A DNA stretch of 64,000 nucleotides, taken from contig NZ_MZXV01000070.1 of NCBI RefSeq assembly GCF_003253745.1, positions 62,001 to 126,000 on the forward strand. The letters are read 5' to 3'. This DNA comes from Mesorhizobium kowhaii. GTDB taxonomy: Bacteria; Pseudomonadota; Alphaproteobacteria; Rhizobiales; Rhizobiaceae. The notes below the pieces were generated by a model that saw only the letters and a program-made list of their open reading frames with translations, did no database searches and was not told the origin of the DNA. The translations under genes were made by a program, and so were the position numbers. Positions 51,683 through 60,837 of this stretch are shown here, piece after piece. Position 1 is the stretch's first letter. The number at the start of each line of letters is the position of its first letter.

Positions 51683-51874
51683 TTAGCCCGGTGCGCTGAT
51701 CAAGGCGTAGCCGGCAACATTGTTCGCTGGCCTGGCATTGGGATCACTTAAGTCGTCAGTTGCGGAGGTCGTCGACAAGTCCGCAAGTTCAGCCATGCCT
51801 TCGGCGATCATGATCAGCGCATAGCCGATTTCGTGGATTGCCCTTTGCTCACGGTGGGGAGAGCGAACCGGCAT
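51683..51874 (-). CDS. Possible small hypothetical protein
   Basis: A 63-aa frame from ATG 51874, reading MPVRSPHREQRAIHEIGYAL then IMIAEGMAELADLSTTSATD. Only GAGAG precedes the start. It has plausible amphipathic helices but no recognisable family. It may be chance in a decayed region. Confidence 0.3.
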   Translation of the reverse strand: MPVRSPHREQRAIHEIGYALIMIAEGMAELADLSTTSATDDLSDPNARPANNVAGYALISAPG

Positions 51875-51942
51875 TCCGGACTCTCAACAGAGCTCATCAA
51901 AGCGATATCGGCGGCTCGGCACCCGGGTACTAAAATCTGGCT

Positions 51943-52400
51943 ATGACCGAGATCTGGCTGGAGGGCATCTGCGTCACGCCGATAAAGCTCCACGATCGGG
52001 GCGAATTGAGACAGGGCGCCCATTCGCTAACAAATGTTCGCCGCACGGAAGACTTCAAGGGAATCTTCAGGCCGTGATTGGGTCCGCCCGGGTCGGAGCA
52101 CGGCGGTGACCGCGTTGGTGGGCGAGTATGGGACGTTGTCTCGCAGCCAGTGGACGACATCCCTAACCTCTGCGGAGCAGGCGCGGCCCTGCATCGTCGG
52201 CTGGAGCGATGGTGTCCACAAAGGCCAATCAATTCTCGATGATGACGGCCATGGCATCGAGAACATACCCATCCATGCCACCGTGGCAAAGACTGGCGAC
52301 GAGATCGTCGTTGACCTCTCCGAAAGCGACGATCAGGTCATCTGGATCGTCAACTCCTTCTCGCCAATGTTGTGGGTGGTGCGGACGCGTTCTAGCGCCG
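51943..52400 (+). pseudogene. Hydantoinase B / N-methylhydantoinase subunit remnant
   Basis: ATG 51943 opens MTEIWLEGICVTPIKLHDRG, then slips after EDFKGI to AVIGSARVG in another frame. Near 52190-52340 a further frame reads GWSDGVHKGQSILDDDGHGI and TKTGD-like KTGDEIVVDLSESDDQV, both typical of hydantoinase B/oxoprolinase proteins (about 550-600 aa when intact). Several indels and a large loss of both ends are evident. The match rests on motif memory. Confidence 0.55.
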
Positions 52401-52594
52401 GCCTGGTTAGGTCTAGCCTAAGCCGAACTACTGAAAATCATAATTTGTGCGGCGCACCCAGCGTGCTTTGCTCCACCGTCGGCTGAAAGAGAAACAAGAA
52501 AAGAACGTCAGGCGACATGCTTCGGCGATGCGTCCGGCGCAGATTTCGTTTGGGCTGGGATACGCCTGACCTCAGAAAAAGACAGGGGAACGTG

Positions 52595-53584
52595 ATGACG
52601 ACAATAATCTCGAAGTTTCGCCACGCCGCGCTTGCCGCCGGCATTGCCCTGAGCGCCCTTTCGGTGAGCCTCCACGCCGAAGCCGGCAGCTTGAAGCTGG
52701 GCATGACGACCTGGGTCGGATACGGCCCGCTCTTCCTTGCGCGTGACATGGGCTACTTCAAGGAAGGCGGCCTCGATGTCTCGCTCGAAATCATCGAGGA
52801 AGCATCGATGTACATGGCGGCCGTCGCCGCCGGCGAGCTCGACGGCAGCGCCTCGACCATAGACGAAATCATGAAGTACCGTTCCAAGGATGTCTGCTTT
52901 AAATCGGTCTATGCCCTGGACGACAGCCATGGCGGCGACGGCGTTCTGGCGCCCAGCCAGCTCAAGAGCGTCGCCGATCTCAAGGGCATGGAGGTTGGGC
53001 TGAACGAAGGCTCGGTGTCCCAGTTCTGGTTCAACATCCTGCTCAAGCAGGCCGGTCTCAGCCAGGCTGACGTGAAGGTCACCAACATGACGGCCGATGA
53101 CGCTGCCGCCGCCTTCATGGCCGATCGCATTCCTGTTGCCGTCACCTGGGAGCCGCATCTGACGCTGGCCAAGAAGGCAAACAAGGGACAGGTCCTGATC
53201 GACTCCTCGAAGACGCCGGGCCTGATCGTCGATGTGGTGGCGCTGAATTGCGACTACATCACGAAGAACCCTGGCGATGTCGAGGCGCTGGTGAAGGGGC
53301 TCTACAAGGCCAACGAGTTGATCAAGGAAAATCCCGAAAAGGCTTACGAGGTGATGGCCAAGGGTGTCGGCGGCTGGCTGAAGGATCCGAAGGACTTCGC
53401 CTCCTCCGCCGCGGGCGTGAACTTCTACGGCAAGGCGCGCAATGCCGAATTTTTCGCCGGCGGCGAGAGCGGTGAAGCCGGCAAGCTGATCAAGCTGGGC
53501 GGCGACGTCTGGGGCGGCTTCGGCAAGCTCAAGATGGACATCAAATACGACGACCTGGTCGATCCGTCTTTCCTTACGAAGTGA
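52595..53584 (+). CDS. ABC importer substrate-binding protein (SsuA/TauA/NMT1 type)
   Basis: A 329-aa periplasmic protein from ATG 52595 (GGGGA upstream). Signal peptide about residues 1-30 (FRHAALAAGIALSALSVSLH, cut near AEAG). The mature start LKLGMTTWVGYGPLFLARDM then GYFKEGGLDVSLE is typical of the nitrate/sulfonate/taurine/pyrimidine-precursor binding group. It is the first gene of an operon with permease and ATPase. The ligand is unknown. A hairpin after the stop probably sets higher expression of this subunit. Confidence 0.9.
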   Translation: MTTIISKFRHAALAAGIALSALSVSLHAEAGSLKLGMTTWVGYGPLFLARDMGYFKEGGLDVSLEIIEEASMYMAAVAAGELDGSASTIDEIMKYRSKDVCFKSVYALDDSHGGDGVLAPSQLKSVADLKGMEVGLNEGSVSQFWFNILLKQAGLSQADVKVTNMTADDAAAAFMADRIPVAVTWEPHLTLAKKANKGQVLIDSSKTPGLIVDVVALNCDYITKNPGDVEALVKGLYKANELIKENPEKAYEVMAKGVGGWLKDPKDFASSAAGVNFYGKARNAEFFAGGESGEAGKLIKLGGDVWGGFGKLKMDIKYDDLVDPSFLTK

Positions 53585-53609
53585 TCTGGCCTTGTAAAGT
53601 GAGTTCGCT

Positions 53610-53641
53610 GGACCGCAGGCCGAGCCTCGCGCCTGCGGTCC
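53610..53641 (+). terminator. Intercistronic hairpin after the binding-protein gene
   Basis: A perfect 11-bp stem (GGACCGCAGGC with GCCTGCGGTCC, 10-base loop) without a U-tract, as often seen between binding-protein and permease genes. Confidence 0.55.
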
Positions 53642-53663
53642 TAGCCGCCCAAAGGGTTCCCCT

Positions 53664-54530
53664 GTGACATTGGCACCGAATGCAACGTCTCCCATCAGCC
53701 ATATCGTGACCACGAGCGTGGAAACAAATCAGCCCGGTCGATCCGCCTGGAAAGCTGTCACCACGCCTTTTCGGGCCGTGTCGCGCCCTCTCTCCATCAC
53801 GCTCAGCGTCTTGGTCTGGGGCGCGGTCATCGGTGGCTGGTTCGCTTTGACCTATTCCGGAGCGGTCAAGGAAATGTTCCTGCCGCGCCCCGAATCCGTA
53901 TTGTCCACCACCATCAGCATGGCGCTTGACGGGTCCTTGTGGGAGCACGTCCTGGCCAGCGTCCAGGTGGTGCTGATCGGTTTCGTCATTTCGAGCATCG
54001 TGGCGGTACCGCTCGGATTGACGATGGGCACCTACCGCATCGTCCAGGCCGCGCTCGATCCGCTCGTCAATTTCATTCGCTATCTGCCGGTGACGTCCTT
54101 CGTGCCGCTGTTCATCCTGTGGATCGGCATCGGCATCGAGCAGCGTGTGGCCGTCATCATCTTCGGCATCTTCTTCCAGCAGCTGGTGATGATCGCCGAC
54201 AGCGCCCGCAGCGTTCAGCGCGACCTCGTCAACGCAGCCTATACGCTCGGCACGAAACGCGGCGACACGGTCTTCCACATCGTCTTTCCGGCCACGCTTC
54301 CGAACGTGCTCGACGTGCTGCGCGTCACCATGGGCTGGGCCTGGACCTACCTCGTCGTTGCCGAACTCGTCGCCGCGCGCAGCGGACTTGGCTACATCTC
54401 GCTCAAGGCAATGCGCGGTTTCCAGGTCGACGTGATCTTCATGGCCATCGCCATGATCGGCATCCTTGGGCTTTGCACCGACCAATTGTTCCGGGGCATC
54501 CGCCGCCTCGTCGCTCCCTGGACCAATTGA
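53664..54530 (+). CDS. ABC importer permease (SsuC/TauC type)
   Basis: A 288-aa inner-membrane protein with about six segments (ITLSVLVWGAVIGGWFALTY; VVLIGFVISSIVAVPLGLTM). The cytoplasmic coupling loop follows the EAA pattern (NAAYTLGTKRGDTVFHIVFP). It starts at GTG 53664; a later GTG at 53708 is a weaker alternative. It forms the channel of the importer whose binding protein lies upstream and ATPase 13 bp downstream. Confidence 0.9.
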   Translation: MTLAPNATSPISHIVTTSVETNQPGRSAWKAVTTPFRAVSRPLSITLSVLVWGAVIGGWFALTYSGAVKEMFLPRPESVLSTTISMALDGSLWEHVLASVQVVLIGFVISSIVAVPLGLTMGTYRIVQAALDPLVNFIRYLPVTSFVPLFILWIGIGIEQRVAVIIFGIFFQQLVMIADSARSVQRDLVNAAYTLGTKRGDTVFHIVFPATLPNVLDVLRVTMGWAWTYLVVAELVAARSGLGYISLKAMRGFQVDVIFMAIAMIGILGLCTDQLFRGIRRLVAPWTN

Positions 54531-54543
54531 GGAGCTCGCTGAC

Positions 54544-55347
54544 ATGGACGCCCTGACACTCGCGACGAAACCGAAGAGCTCCGACATCGCCATCGACAAT
54601 GTGGTCCTGCGCTACGGCAAGGGCGACAACGCCGTGCTGGCGCTGGACGGCATCTCCTTCCATGTCGTGCCCAATGAGTTCTGCGTGATCGTCGGTCCAT
54701 CCGGCTGCGGCAAGTCGAGCCTGCTCTATCTCGTCGCCGGCCTCGAGGAGCGCACCGGCGGCATGATCTCGGTCGGCGGCAAGCCGGTTACCGAGCCGGG
54801 TCCGGATCGCGGCATGGTGTTTCAGGCCTACACGCTGTTCCCCTGGCTGACGGTGGCGCAGAACGTCGAATACGGTCCGAAGCGCAAGGGCATGTCGGCG
54901 GCTGAGCGCAGGGCCATCGTCGAGCATTTTCTCCATGAGGTCGGCCTGGCAAAATTCGCCAACCATTATCCCTCGCAGCTGTCGGGCGGCATGAAGCAGC
55001 GCGTGGCGATTGCGCGTGCGCTCGCGAACGATCCGCAGGTGCTGCTGATGGACGAACCCTTCGGAGCGCTCGACAGCCAGACCCGCCACTCAATGCAGAA
55101 GCTTCTGCTGAGGATCTGGGACCATTCCAAGAAAACGGTCCTGTTCGTCACGCATGACATTGACGAGGCGATACTGCTGGCGGACCGGGTGCTCGTCATG
55201 TCCGGCCGGCCCGGCCAGATCAAGAAGGAAATCCGCGTCAGCCTCCCGCGTCCACGCAGCATGGATCTGGTCATGGAGCCGAACTTCATCGCCATGAAGC
55301 GGGAAATCCTCGATCTCTTGAAGAACGACGAAGACGAAGAGCACTAA
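54544..55347 (+). CDS. ABC importer ATPase (SsuB/TauB type)
   Basis: A 267-aa ATPase. ATG 54544 has GAGGAG eight bases upstream, overlapping the permease stop. Walker A is GPSGCGKSS, the Q-loop VFQAYTLFPWLTV, the signature LSGGMKQRVAIARAL, Walker B VLLMDEPFGALD and the switch His is in FVTHDIDEA. It powers the SsuA-type importer encoded by the two previous genes. A rhizobial palindromic repeat begins at its stop codon. Confidence 0.93.
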   Translation: MDALTLATKPKSSDIAIDNVVLRYGKGDNAVLALDGISFHVVPNEFCVIVGPSGCGKSSLLYLVAGLEERTGGMISVGGKPVTEPGPDRGMVFQAYTLFPWLTVAQNVEYGPKRKGMSAAERRAIVEHFLHEVGLAKFANHYPSQLSGGMKQRVAIARALANDPQVLLMDEPFGALDSQTRHSMQKLLLRIWDHSKKTVLFVTHDIDEAILLADRVLVMSGRPGQIKKEIRVSLPRPRSMDLVMEPNFIAMKREILDLLKNDEDEEH

Positions 55348-55394
55348 TGCATGTCGCCCAAAAGTGACCTCGGTTTTGGGAAGACGACATGCAT
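55347..55394. repeat. Palindromic intergenic repeat (rhizobial type)
   Basis: Perfect 10-base outer arms (ATGCATGTCG and CGACATGCAT) and inner arms CCCAAAA and TTTTGGG, with AAGA interrupting the right side. Sequences of this form (ATGCATGTCGCCCAAAA) are, from memory, frequent between genes in Mesorhizobium and Rhizobium. It probably folds as a hairpin in mRNA. Confidence 0.6.
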
Positions 55395-55442
55395 GAAGCA
55401 AAGACCGGCAGTCTTCGGGGTGGATCACGAAACAGGCATGGC

Positions 55443-57047
55443 ATGAGCATCGCGACCGCGGAATTCGACTACATCGTCATTGGAGCGGGCTCGGCCGGTT
55501 GTGTCCTGGCCAACAGGCTGAGCGCCAACCCCGCCAGCCGCGTCTGTCTCATCGAGGCCGGCGGCAGCGACGACCGCACCCGGGTGCGCGTACCAGCCGG
55601 CATCCTCTCGCTCTACGGCAATCCGACTTTCGACTACGGCTACAAAGGCGTGCCGCAGCCGCTGCTCAACAACCGCCGCATACCGGTCAACCGGGGCAAG
55701 CTTCTTGGCGGGTCGAGTTCGATCAATTCCATGGTCTACATTCGCGGCGCCGCGCAGGACTACGACGAGTGGGCAGCGCTTGGCTGCGCGGGGTGGTCCT
55801 ATGCCGACGTGCTGCCGGTCTTCAAGAAACTGGAGCGGAACCTCCTGTCACAAAACCCGGCCTATCATGGCTACGAGGGCGAACTGCTGGTTGACAATCC
55901 GCGTGATCCCAACGCCGTATCCAGCCTCTGGGTAGAGGCGGGTCGGGGCGTGGGCCTGCCCGAAAACCGCGACTTCAACGGCGATGGCCAACTCGGCCTC
56001 GGCATCTACAATGTCACCCAGAACAGGGGGGAACGGTTCTCGGCCTACACCGCCTTCGTCCGGCCGGTTCTGAGCCGCCCGAACCTCCAGGTCCTGTCAG
56101 GTGTCGAGGTGCTTGATCTGGCAGTCGAAAGCGGGCGCGTCACTGGCGTCAATGTGATCAAGGACGGATCAGCCCAAAGGCTGACATGCCGCGCCGAAAT
56201 CGTGCTCAGCGCAGGCGCGATCGGATCACCGCGCATCCTGCTTGCTTCTGGCATCGGCCCGGCCGACGAACTGAAGGCGGCAGGGGTAGAACCGGTGATG
56301 AACGTGCCGGGCGTCGGCAAGAATTTGCGCGACCATGTCGACGGCATGATCACGCTGCGATCGAACAGCACCAGGACGCTCGGCCTGTCGCTCGCCAATC
56401 TGCCGGCGATGCTGGCGGCGCCCTTTCAGTATTTCGTCCGGCGCAAGGGCATGCTGACGACCAATTACGTCGAGGCCGGCGGCTTCGCCAAGACGAAATA
56501 TGCCGGCAGTGTTCCCGATGTCCAATTCCACTTTGTCCCCGGCTACCGCAGCCATCGCGGCCGGCTTGTCGAATATGGCCACGGCTATGCCGTGCACACC
56601 TGCGTGCTGAGACCCGGAAGCGTCGGCGAAATCACGCTCGAGCGCGACGGCACCCGCCGCAACGTGCTGATCGATCACCGCTTCTTCAGTGACGATCAGG
56701 ATGCACTGACCCTTGTCGAAGGCATCAAGCTGGCGCGCTCGATCCTGGCTTCGCCGGTCTTTGCCGATATTCGCGGACCGGAAATCCTGCCGGGACCGGA
56801 TGTCGTCACCGACGACGAGATCCTCGCCTATCTGCGTGCCGAAGCCCTGACCGTCTATCATCCGGTCGGCACGGCCAAGATGGGCAACGACACCATGGCG
56901 GTGGTCGATCCCGCCGGTCTCAAGGTGCGCGGCTTCGACAATCTGCGCGTGGCGGACGCCTCGATCATGCCGACGCTGATCGGCGGCAACACCAATGCGC
57001 CGTCCATGATGATCGGCGAAAAGGCGGCGAGGGCGATGCTGTCGTAG
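55443..57047 (+). CDS. GMC-family FAD oxidoreductase (choline/alcohol dehydrogenase-like)
   Basis: A 534-aa flavoprotein from ATG 55443 (the frame opens at 55389). The ADP-binding motif is DYIVIGAGSAGCVLANRLS. The GMC signature GKLLGGSSSINSMVYIRG follows, and the C-terminal catalytic region has TVYHPVGTAKMG and GGNTNAPSMMIGEKAA. It would oxidise a primary or secondary alcohol such as choline or a polyol and pass electrons to a quinone or oxygen. It follows the ABC importer by about 95 bp and could act on the imported compound. Confidence 0.9.
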   Translation: MSIATAEFDYIVIGAGSAGCVLANRLSANPASRVCLIEAGGSDDRTRVRVPAGILSLYGNPTFDYGYKGVPQPLLNNRRIPVNRGKLLGGSSSINSMVYIRGAAQDYDEWAALGCAGWSYADVLPVFKKLERNLLSQNPAYHGYEGELLVDNPRDPNAVSSLWVEAGRGVGLPENRDFNGDGQLGLGIYNVTQNRGERFSAYTAFVRPVLSRPNLQVLSGVEVLDLAVESGRVTGVNVIKDGSAQRLTCRAEIVLSAGAIGSPRILLASGIGPADELKAAGVEPVMNVPGVGKNLRDHVDGMITLRSNSTRTLGLSLANLPAMLAAPFQYFVRRKGMLTTNYVEAGGFAKTKYAGSVPDVQFHFVPGYRSHRGRLVEYGHGYAVHTCVLRPGSVGEITLERDGTRRNVLIDHRFFSDDQDALTLVEGIKLARSILASPVFADIRGPEILPGPDVVTDDEILAYLRAEALTVYHPVGTAKMGNDTMAVVDPAGLKVRGFDNLRVADASIMPTLIGGNTNAPSMMIGEKAARAMLS

Positions 57048-57133
57048 CATTCCCCGGGGGCATGGCGGCTCGCCGAACTCCGGATTGCACGAGAGACGGA
57101 GCGATCGCGGGACGTTTTCTTCCAGCGTCCGAT

Positions 57134-58177
57134 TCAGCGAGCGCTTGCATTGTAGGGGGCGCGAAGCGTGACCTGCCGGCGTCCCGCCAAGCCGATGCCA
57201 ACGGAGACTTCCGCGGCCCTGCCGATCTCGGCGGCATGGTGCGTCAGTATCCGAAGTGTCTCGGACGCGTCTTCCTCGGTCAGTTTGCTTTTTGCGCCGC
57301 GCAGCCCCTGCCCACGCCGAAATTCGGCGGGGCTGCAGCCGAAGCGGGCTCTGAACTTGTTGTAGAAGACCGCCGGGTTGCCGAAACTGTTGCGCTCCAT
57401 GATCACGCTGATCGTATGGTCGGTGATGCGAAGTTCATGCGCGGCGGTGTCCAGCCGCTGGTTCTGGCAATAGTCGCGATAGCCTATCCCCAGATGACGT
57501 TTGAACAGGCGCGAAATGTGGCTGAGCGTCAGACCTTCGGTAGCCGCGATCTCGCTCAGGGATTGATTGTCCTGCTGTTCCCCGACCGTGTCCATGATCT
57601 TGAGTATTCGATTACGGCTGGCGGAGCGGAGCTGAGCCGCGCCCCCATCGGGCTTTTCCCAGGGGATCGCGCGGTAGACGAAACAGGCGAGGAGATTGGC
57701 GATTGTGTCTCGAACCATCATCTCCTCAGGATGCCCGGTCTGGTCGAGGACCAGCCGCGCCATCAGCGCTTTCATGGGAGCGATCCTGTTCATGAAAGAA
57801 CGGCCGTGCAGGAAGGTGCGGCACAGATAATGCCGGGACGAAAAGCCGGGCAAACCCAGCCGCTCGAAATATGCGGCGTCGAGATGCACGCCGCAGATCA
57901 GCGCATCGCGTGAGACCGACGTGGAGTTGTGCGGCACGTCCGAGTTGATGACGATCACGTCGTCCTGGTTCATCTCGCAGACCTGTCCATCAACCACCAG
58001 TCGAAACCGGCCGCGCAGCACAAGAAGTATCTCCATCTCGCGATGCCAGTGATACGGAACGTCTATGGCGCCGTGGACGAAGGCCCAAAAGTGCCGTGTC
58101 GCCGTGGGGGCATGGCTTTCAAAGCCGGCATCCTGTTTGCCGCGCAGCTCACCGGGCCGCAAATAGGCGATGTTCAT
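57134..58177 (-). CDS. AraC-family transcriptional regulator
   Basis: A 347-aa regulator from ATG 58177 behind GGAGGA. Residues 20-110 are a cupin effector domain (VPYHWHREMEILLVLRGRFR, VIVINSDVPHNS). Residues 215-315 are the double-HTH AraC domain (SEIAATEGLTLSHISRLFKR, then MERNSFGNPAVFYNKFRARF). It is divergent from the GH3 gene and most likely controls the beta-glucoside operon in response to its sugar. A small palindrome lies in the shared promoter region. Confidence 0.9.
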   Translation of the reverse strand: MNIAYLRPGELRGKQDAGFESHAPTATRHFWAFVHGAIDVPYHWHREMEILLVLRGRFRLVVDGQVCEMNQDDVIVINSDVPHNSTSVSRDALICGVHLDAAYFERLGLPGFSSRHYLCRTFLHGRSFMNRIAPMKALMARLVLDQTGHPEEMMVRDTIANLLACFVYRAIPWEKPDGGAAQLRSASRNRILKIMDTVGEQQDNQSLSEIAATEGLTLSHISRLFKRHLGIGYRDYCQNQRLDTAAHELRITDHTISVIMERNSFGNPAVFYNKFRARFGCSPAEFRRGQGLRGAKSKLTEEDASETLRILTHHAAEIGRAAEVSVGIGLAGRRQVTLRAPYNASAR

Positions 58178-58224
58178 CTCTCGTCCTCCGTGAAGGCATC
58201 GCTCAGTAAGCATCAAAAACTGTC

Positions 58225-58237
58225 GTACTTCCAGTAC
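58225..58237. promoter_or_regulatory. Palindrome in the AraC/GH3 divergent region
   Basis: GTACT-TCC-AGTAC, a perfect 5+3+5 palindrome between the divergent AraC and glucosidase genes. It is a candidate operator but short. Confidence 0.35.
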
Positions 58238-58371
58238 AAGTTTCGCGGCTAGATTTGCGCCCCGCCGGATGTCATCAAATCGTCGTCCTGGAAGAGATCG
58301 GACGCCCAGGCGGTGCCCGGCAATTCGCGGGCGGCGAGCCTGCGGCGCATGGCAAAGCGGATGAAACGTGC

Positions 58372-60777
58372 ATGAGCTGGAATGTTTCCGATAAGCAACT
58401 CAATGCCCTCGTCGCGGAAATGACCGTCGAAGAGAAAGTCGCTGCGGTCAGCGGTCACGGGCTGTGGCGCACCGCGGCCAACTATCGCCTCAACATCCCC
58501 GAATTGCTGATGACGGACGGAACCTATGGGGTGCGCTATTCGATCGATCAGATCGACGGCATGCAGGATGGCGACGGGCAACTCGCCGCGTTCCTCGGTG
58601 TCGTCAACACGGATCTTTCGACGGGCGTCGAAAGCGCATTCGGTTCCACCCGTCCGGCAACCTGCTTTCCGAACGGCTCTTCACTGGCGTGCTCGTGGGA
58701 CGTTGGTCTGGCCTATGATCTCGGTCAGGCGCTGGCTGCCGAATGTCAGGCCTTCGGCGTCAACATTCTGCTCGGTCCCGGCATCAACATCCGCCGCACG
58801 CCGCTCGCCGGCCGAAGCTACGAATATTATTCCGAAGATCCCGTGCTGAGCGGCGAGATTGCCGCGGCCGTCATCAACGGTTTGCAGCAGAACGGCGTCG
58901 GGGCCTCGCTGAAGCACTTCGCCTGCAACAATTCGGAAGTCCAGCGCACGACGATGAGCTCCGTCGTCGACGAGCGCGCCTTGCGCGAGATCTATCTCGC
59001 GGGCTTTGAGCGGGCCATCCGCAAGGGCAATCCCTGGACGGTGATGAGTTCCTACAACCGGCTGAACGATGTCCAGGCGGCGGAGAACCATTGGCTGCTG
59101 ACCGAGGTGCTGCGCGACGAGTGGGGTTACGACGGCGTTGTCGTTTCCGACTGGCACGGGATCAAGGATCGTCCCGCCTCGATCAATGCCGGCAACGATC
59201 TCGACATGCCGGAAAGCGGCGCGCGCAAGCAGGACTTGATCGACGCGGTCAAGGACGGCCGGGTGCCGATGGAAGCGCTCGACCGATCTTGTCTGCGCGT
59301 ACTCAAGCTTGTTCGCACGGCACGCAACGCCATCAGGCCGAACGCCGAGGCCGACTTCAACAAACACCACGCGCTTTCGCGGCGCATGGCGGCGGAATCG
59401 ATCGTGCTTCTGAAAAACGAGATGGCGATCCTGCCGCTCGACGCGGCGAAGGTCGGCAAGATCGCAGTGGTCGGCGCGGCTGCCGCCGAGCCGGTCATCC
59501 AGGGGTCCGGCTGCGCGACGACACGTCCGACCGAAGTGGATATTCCGCTGGATGAAATCCGCAGGCTTGCTCCCGGAGCCACGGTCAGCTTCCATGCCGT
59601 TGCCGATTTCGAAGCCGGCAGCGCGTCCGAACAATCGGCTCTCGCGGCCATCGATGCGGCCGATGTGGTGCTGTTCTTCGGCAATACCGAGGTCGGCTAC
59701 GATGGCGAAGGCTCCGACCGCACCCATCTCGACCTTCACGCCGGCCAGGACGAGCTGATCGGGCGTCTCGGCAAACGCAATGGCAGGATCGTCGTCATCC
59801 TGTTTGCTCCGGATGCGGTCGCCATGCCGTGGATCGACAGCGTTCAGGCTGTGGTTGCTGCCTTCTTCGGCGGGCAGGGCGTGGGCAAGGCCATTGCCGA
59901 TGTCCTGTTCGGCAGGCAAAACCCCTGCGGCAAACTGACAGTGACATTCCCGGTCCAGATGGAGGACATTCCCGGCTATCTCAGCTATCCGGGCGAGAAT
60001 GGCCGCCATGTCTACAGCGAAGGCCTCCATGTCGGCTACCGCCACTATGACAAGCGCAAGCTTGCCCCCCTGTTTCCGTTCGGCTTCGGTCTCAGCTATT
60101 CGACGTTCGAGTATTCCAACATCGCCACCAGCGCCGACCGCATCGATGGTTCGGGCACGATCCGCATAACCTTCGACATCACGAACACCGGCAGTGTCGC
60201 CGGCAAGGAAATCGTCCAGCTCTACGCGCGGCCGCACAGTCCCCGGCTGATGCGGCCGATCCGCGAACTCAAGGGCTTTGCCATGGTCGAACTGCAACCC
60301 GGCGAGACCAAACGCGTCGAGGTGACGGTCGAGAGCAGCGACCTGCGCTACTACGACCCTGCCTATCGGCAATGGCTCCTCGATGCGGGCCAGATAGACT
60401 TCGAGATCGGAGCATCCTCACGCGACATCCGTCTCGAGAAGACGGTCATGGTGGACGCGCCGGCGTTGCCGTCCACGATCCTCGACGTGGAGAGCCAACC
60501 TTTCCTCGTGCTGGAGCGGGACTTCGCCCGCCGCCGCTTCCGCGACTTCCTCAAGGCGCAACTCGATCTCGACGACGAAGAGGCGGCAAAGATGATGGAG
60601 TACTGCGCCAGCTCCTTCCTGGGGATCTACAAGACCGTGTCCTGGGTGGCCGGCGAGAAGATCTCCAAAGCCACGATGGCGGCATTTCTCGACGGTCTCA
60701 ACAAGGAGATCGGGAGACAGTCAGCAAGGCAGCATGACGTGATGACGGCGCCGTTCGAAGCTGACCGAACACGGTGA
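58372..60777 (+). CDS. Glycoside hydrolase family 3 beta-glucosidase
   Basis: An 801-aa enzyme from ATG 58372 (frame opens at 58255; GGATG-like site only). GH3 N-domain: LLMTDGTYGVRY, NILLGPGINIRRTPLAGRSY, VGASLKHFACNNSE, and the nucleophile Asp in GVVVSDWHGIKDR. C-domain: SIVLLKNEMAILPL, QGSGCATTRPTEVDIPL. A fibronectin-III-like domain closes it (GSVAGKEIVQLYARP, LKGFAMVELQPGETKRVEV). A C-terminal extension of about 100 residues follows (LVLERDFARRRFRDFL). No signal peptide is seen, so it cleaves imported beta-glucosides in the cytoplasm. Confidence 0.92.
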   Translation: MSWNVSDKQLNALVAEMTVEEKVAAVSGHGLWRTAANYRLNIPELLMTDGTYGVRYSIDQIDGMQDGDGQLAAFLGVVNTDLSTGVESAFGSTRPATCFPNGSSLACSWDVGLAYDLGQALAAECQAFGVNILLGPGINIRRTPLAGRSYEYYSEDPVLSGEIAAAVINGLQQNGVGASLKHFACNNSEVQRTTMSSVVDERALREIYLAGFERAIRKGNPWTVMSSYNRLNDVQAAENHWLLTEVLRDEWGYDGVVVSDWHGIKDRPASINAGNDLDMPESGARKQDLIDAVKDGRVPMEALDRSCLRVLKLVRTARNAIRPNAEADFNKHHALSRRMAAESIVLLKNEMAILPLDAAKVGKIAVVGAAAAEPVIQGSGCATTRPTEVDIPLDEIRRLAPGATVSFHAVADFEAGSASEQSALAAIDAADVVLFFGNTEVGYDGEGSDRTHLDLHAGQDELIGRLGKRNGRIVVILFAPDAVAMPWIDSVQAVVAAFFGGQGVGKAIADVLFGRQNPCGKLTVTFPVQMEDIPGYLSYPGENGRHVYSEGLHVGYRHYDKRKLAPLFPFGFGLSYSTFEYSNIATSADRIDGSGTIRITFDITNTGSVAGKEIVQLYARPHSPRLMRPIRELKGFAMVELQPGETKRVEVTVESSDLRYYDPAYRQWLLDAGQIDFEIGASSRDIRLEKTVMVDAPALPSTILDVESQPFLVLERDFARRRFRDFLKAQLDLDDEEAAKMMEYCASSFLGIYKTVSWVAGEKISKATMAAFLDGLNKEIGRQSARQHDVMTAPFEADRTR

Positions 60778-60787
60778 CCGAACCGCC

Positions 60788-60806
60788 GCCCCGGACGTCC
60801 CGGGGC
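60788..60806 (+). terminator. Short intercistronic hairpin
   Basis: GCCCCGG and CCGGGGC around a 5-base loop between the GH3 and binding-protein genes; no U-tract. It is probably an mRNA-processing or stability element. Confidence 0.4.
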
Positions 60807-60837
60807 TTGAGATCAACAAAGCATCAGGGGAACTGAG

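Noticed and set aside
52508..53713. 401-aa open frame opposite the SsuA-type protein
   Set aside because: Antisense shadow of a canonical binding-protein gene.
58681..60372. 563-aa open frame opposite the GH3 gene
   Set aside because: Antisense shadow of a clear GH3 glucosidase; no recognisable domain or ribosome site.
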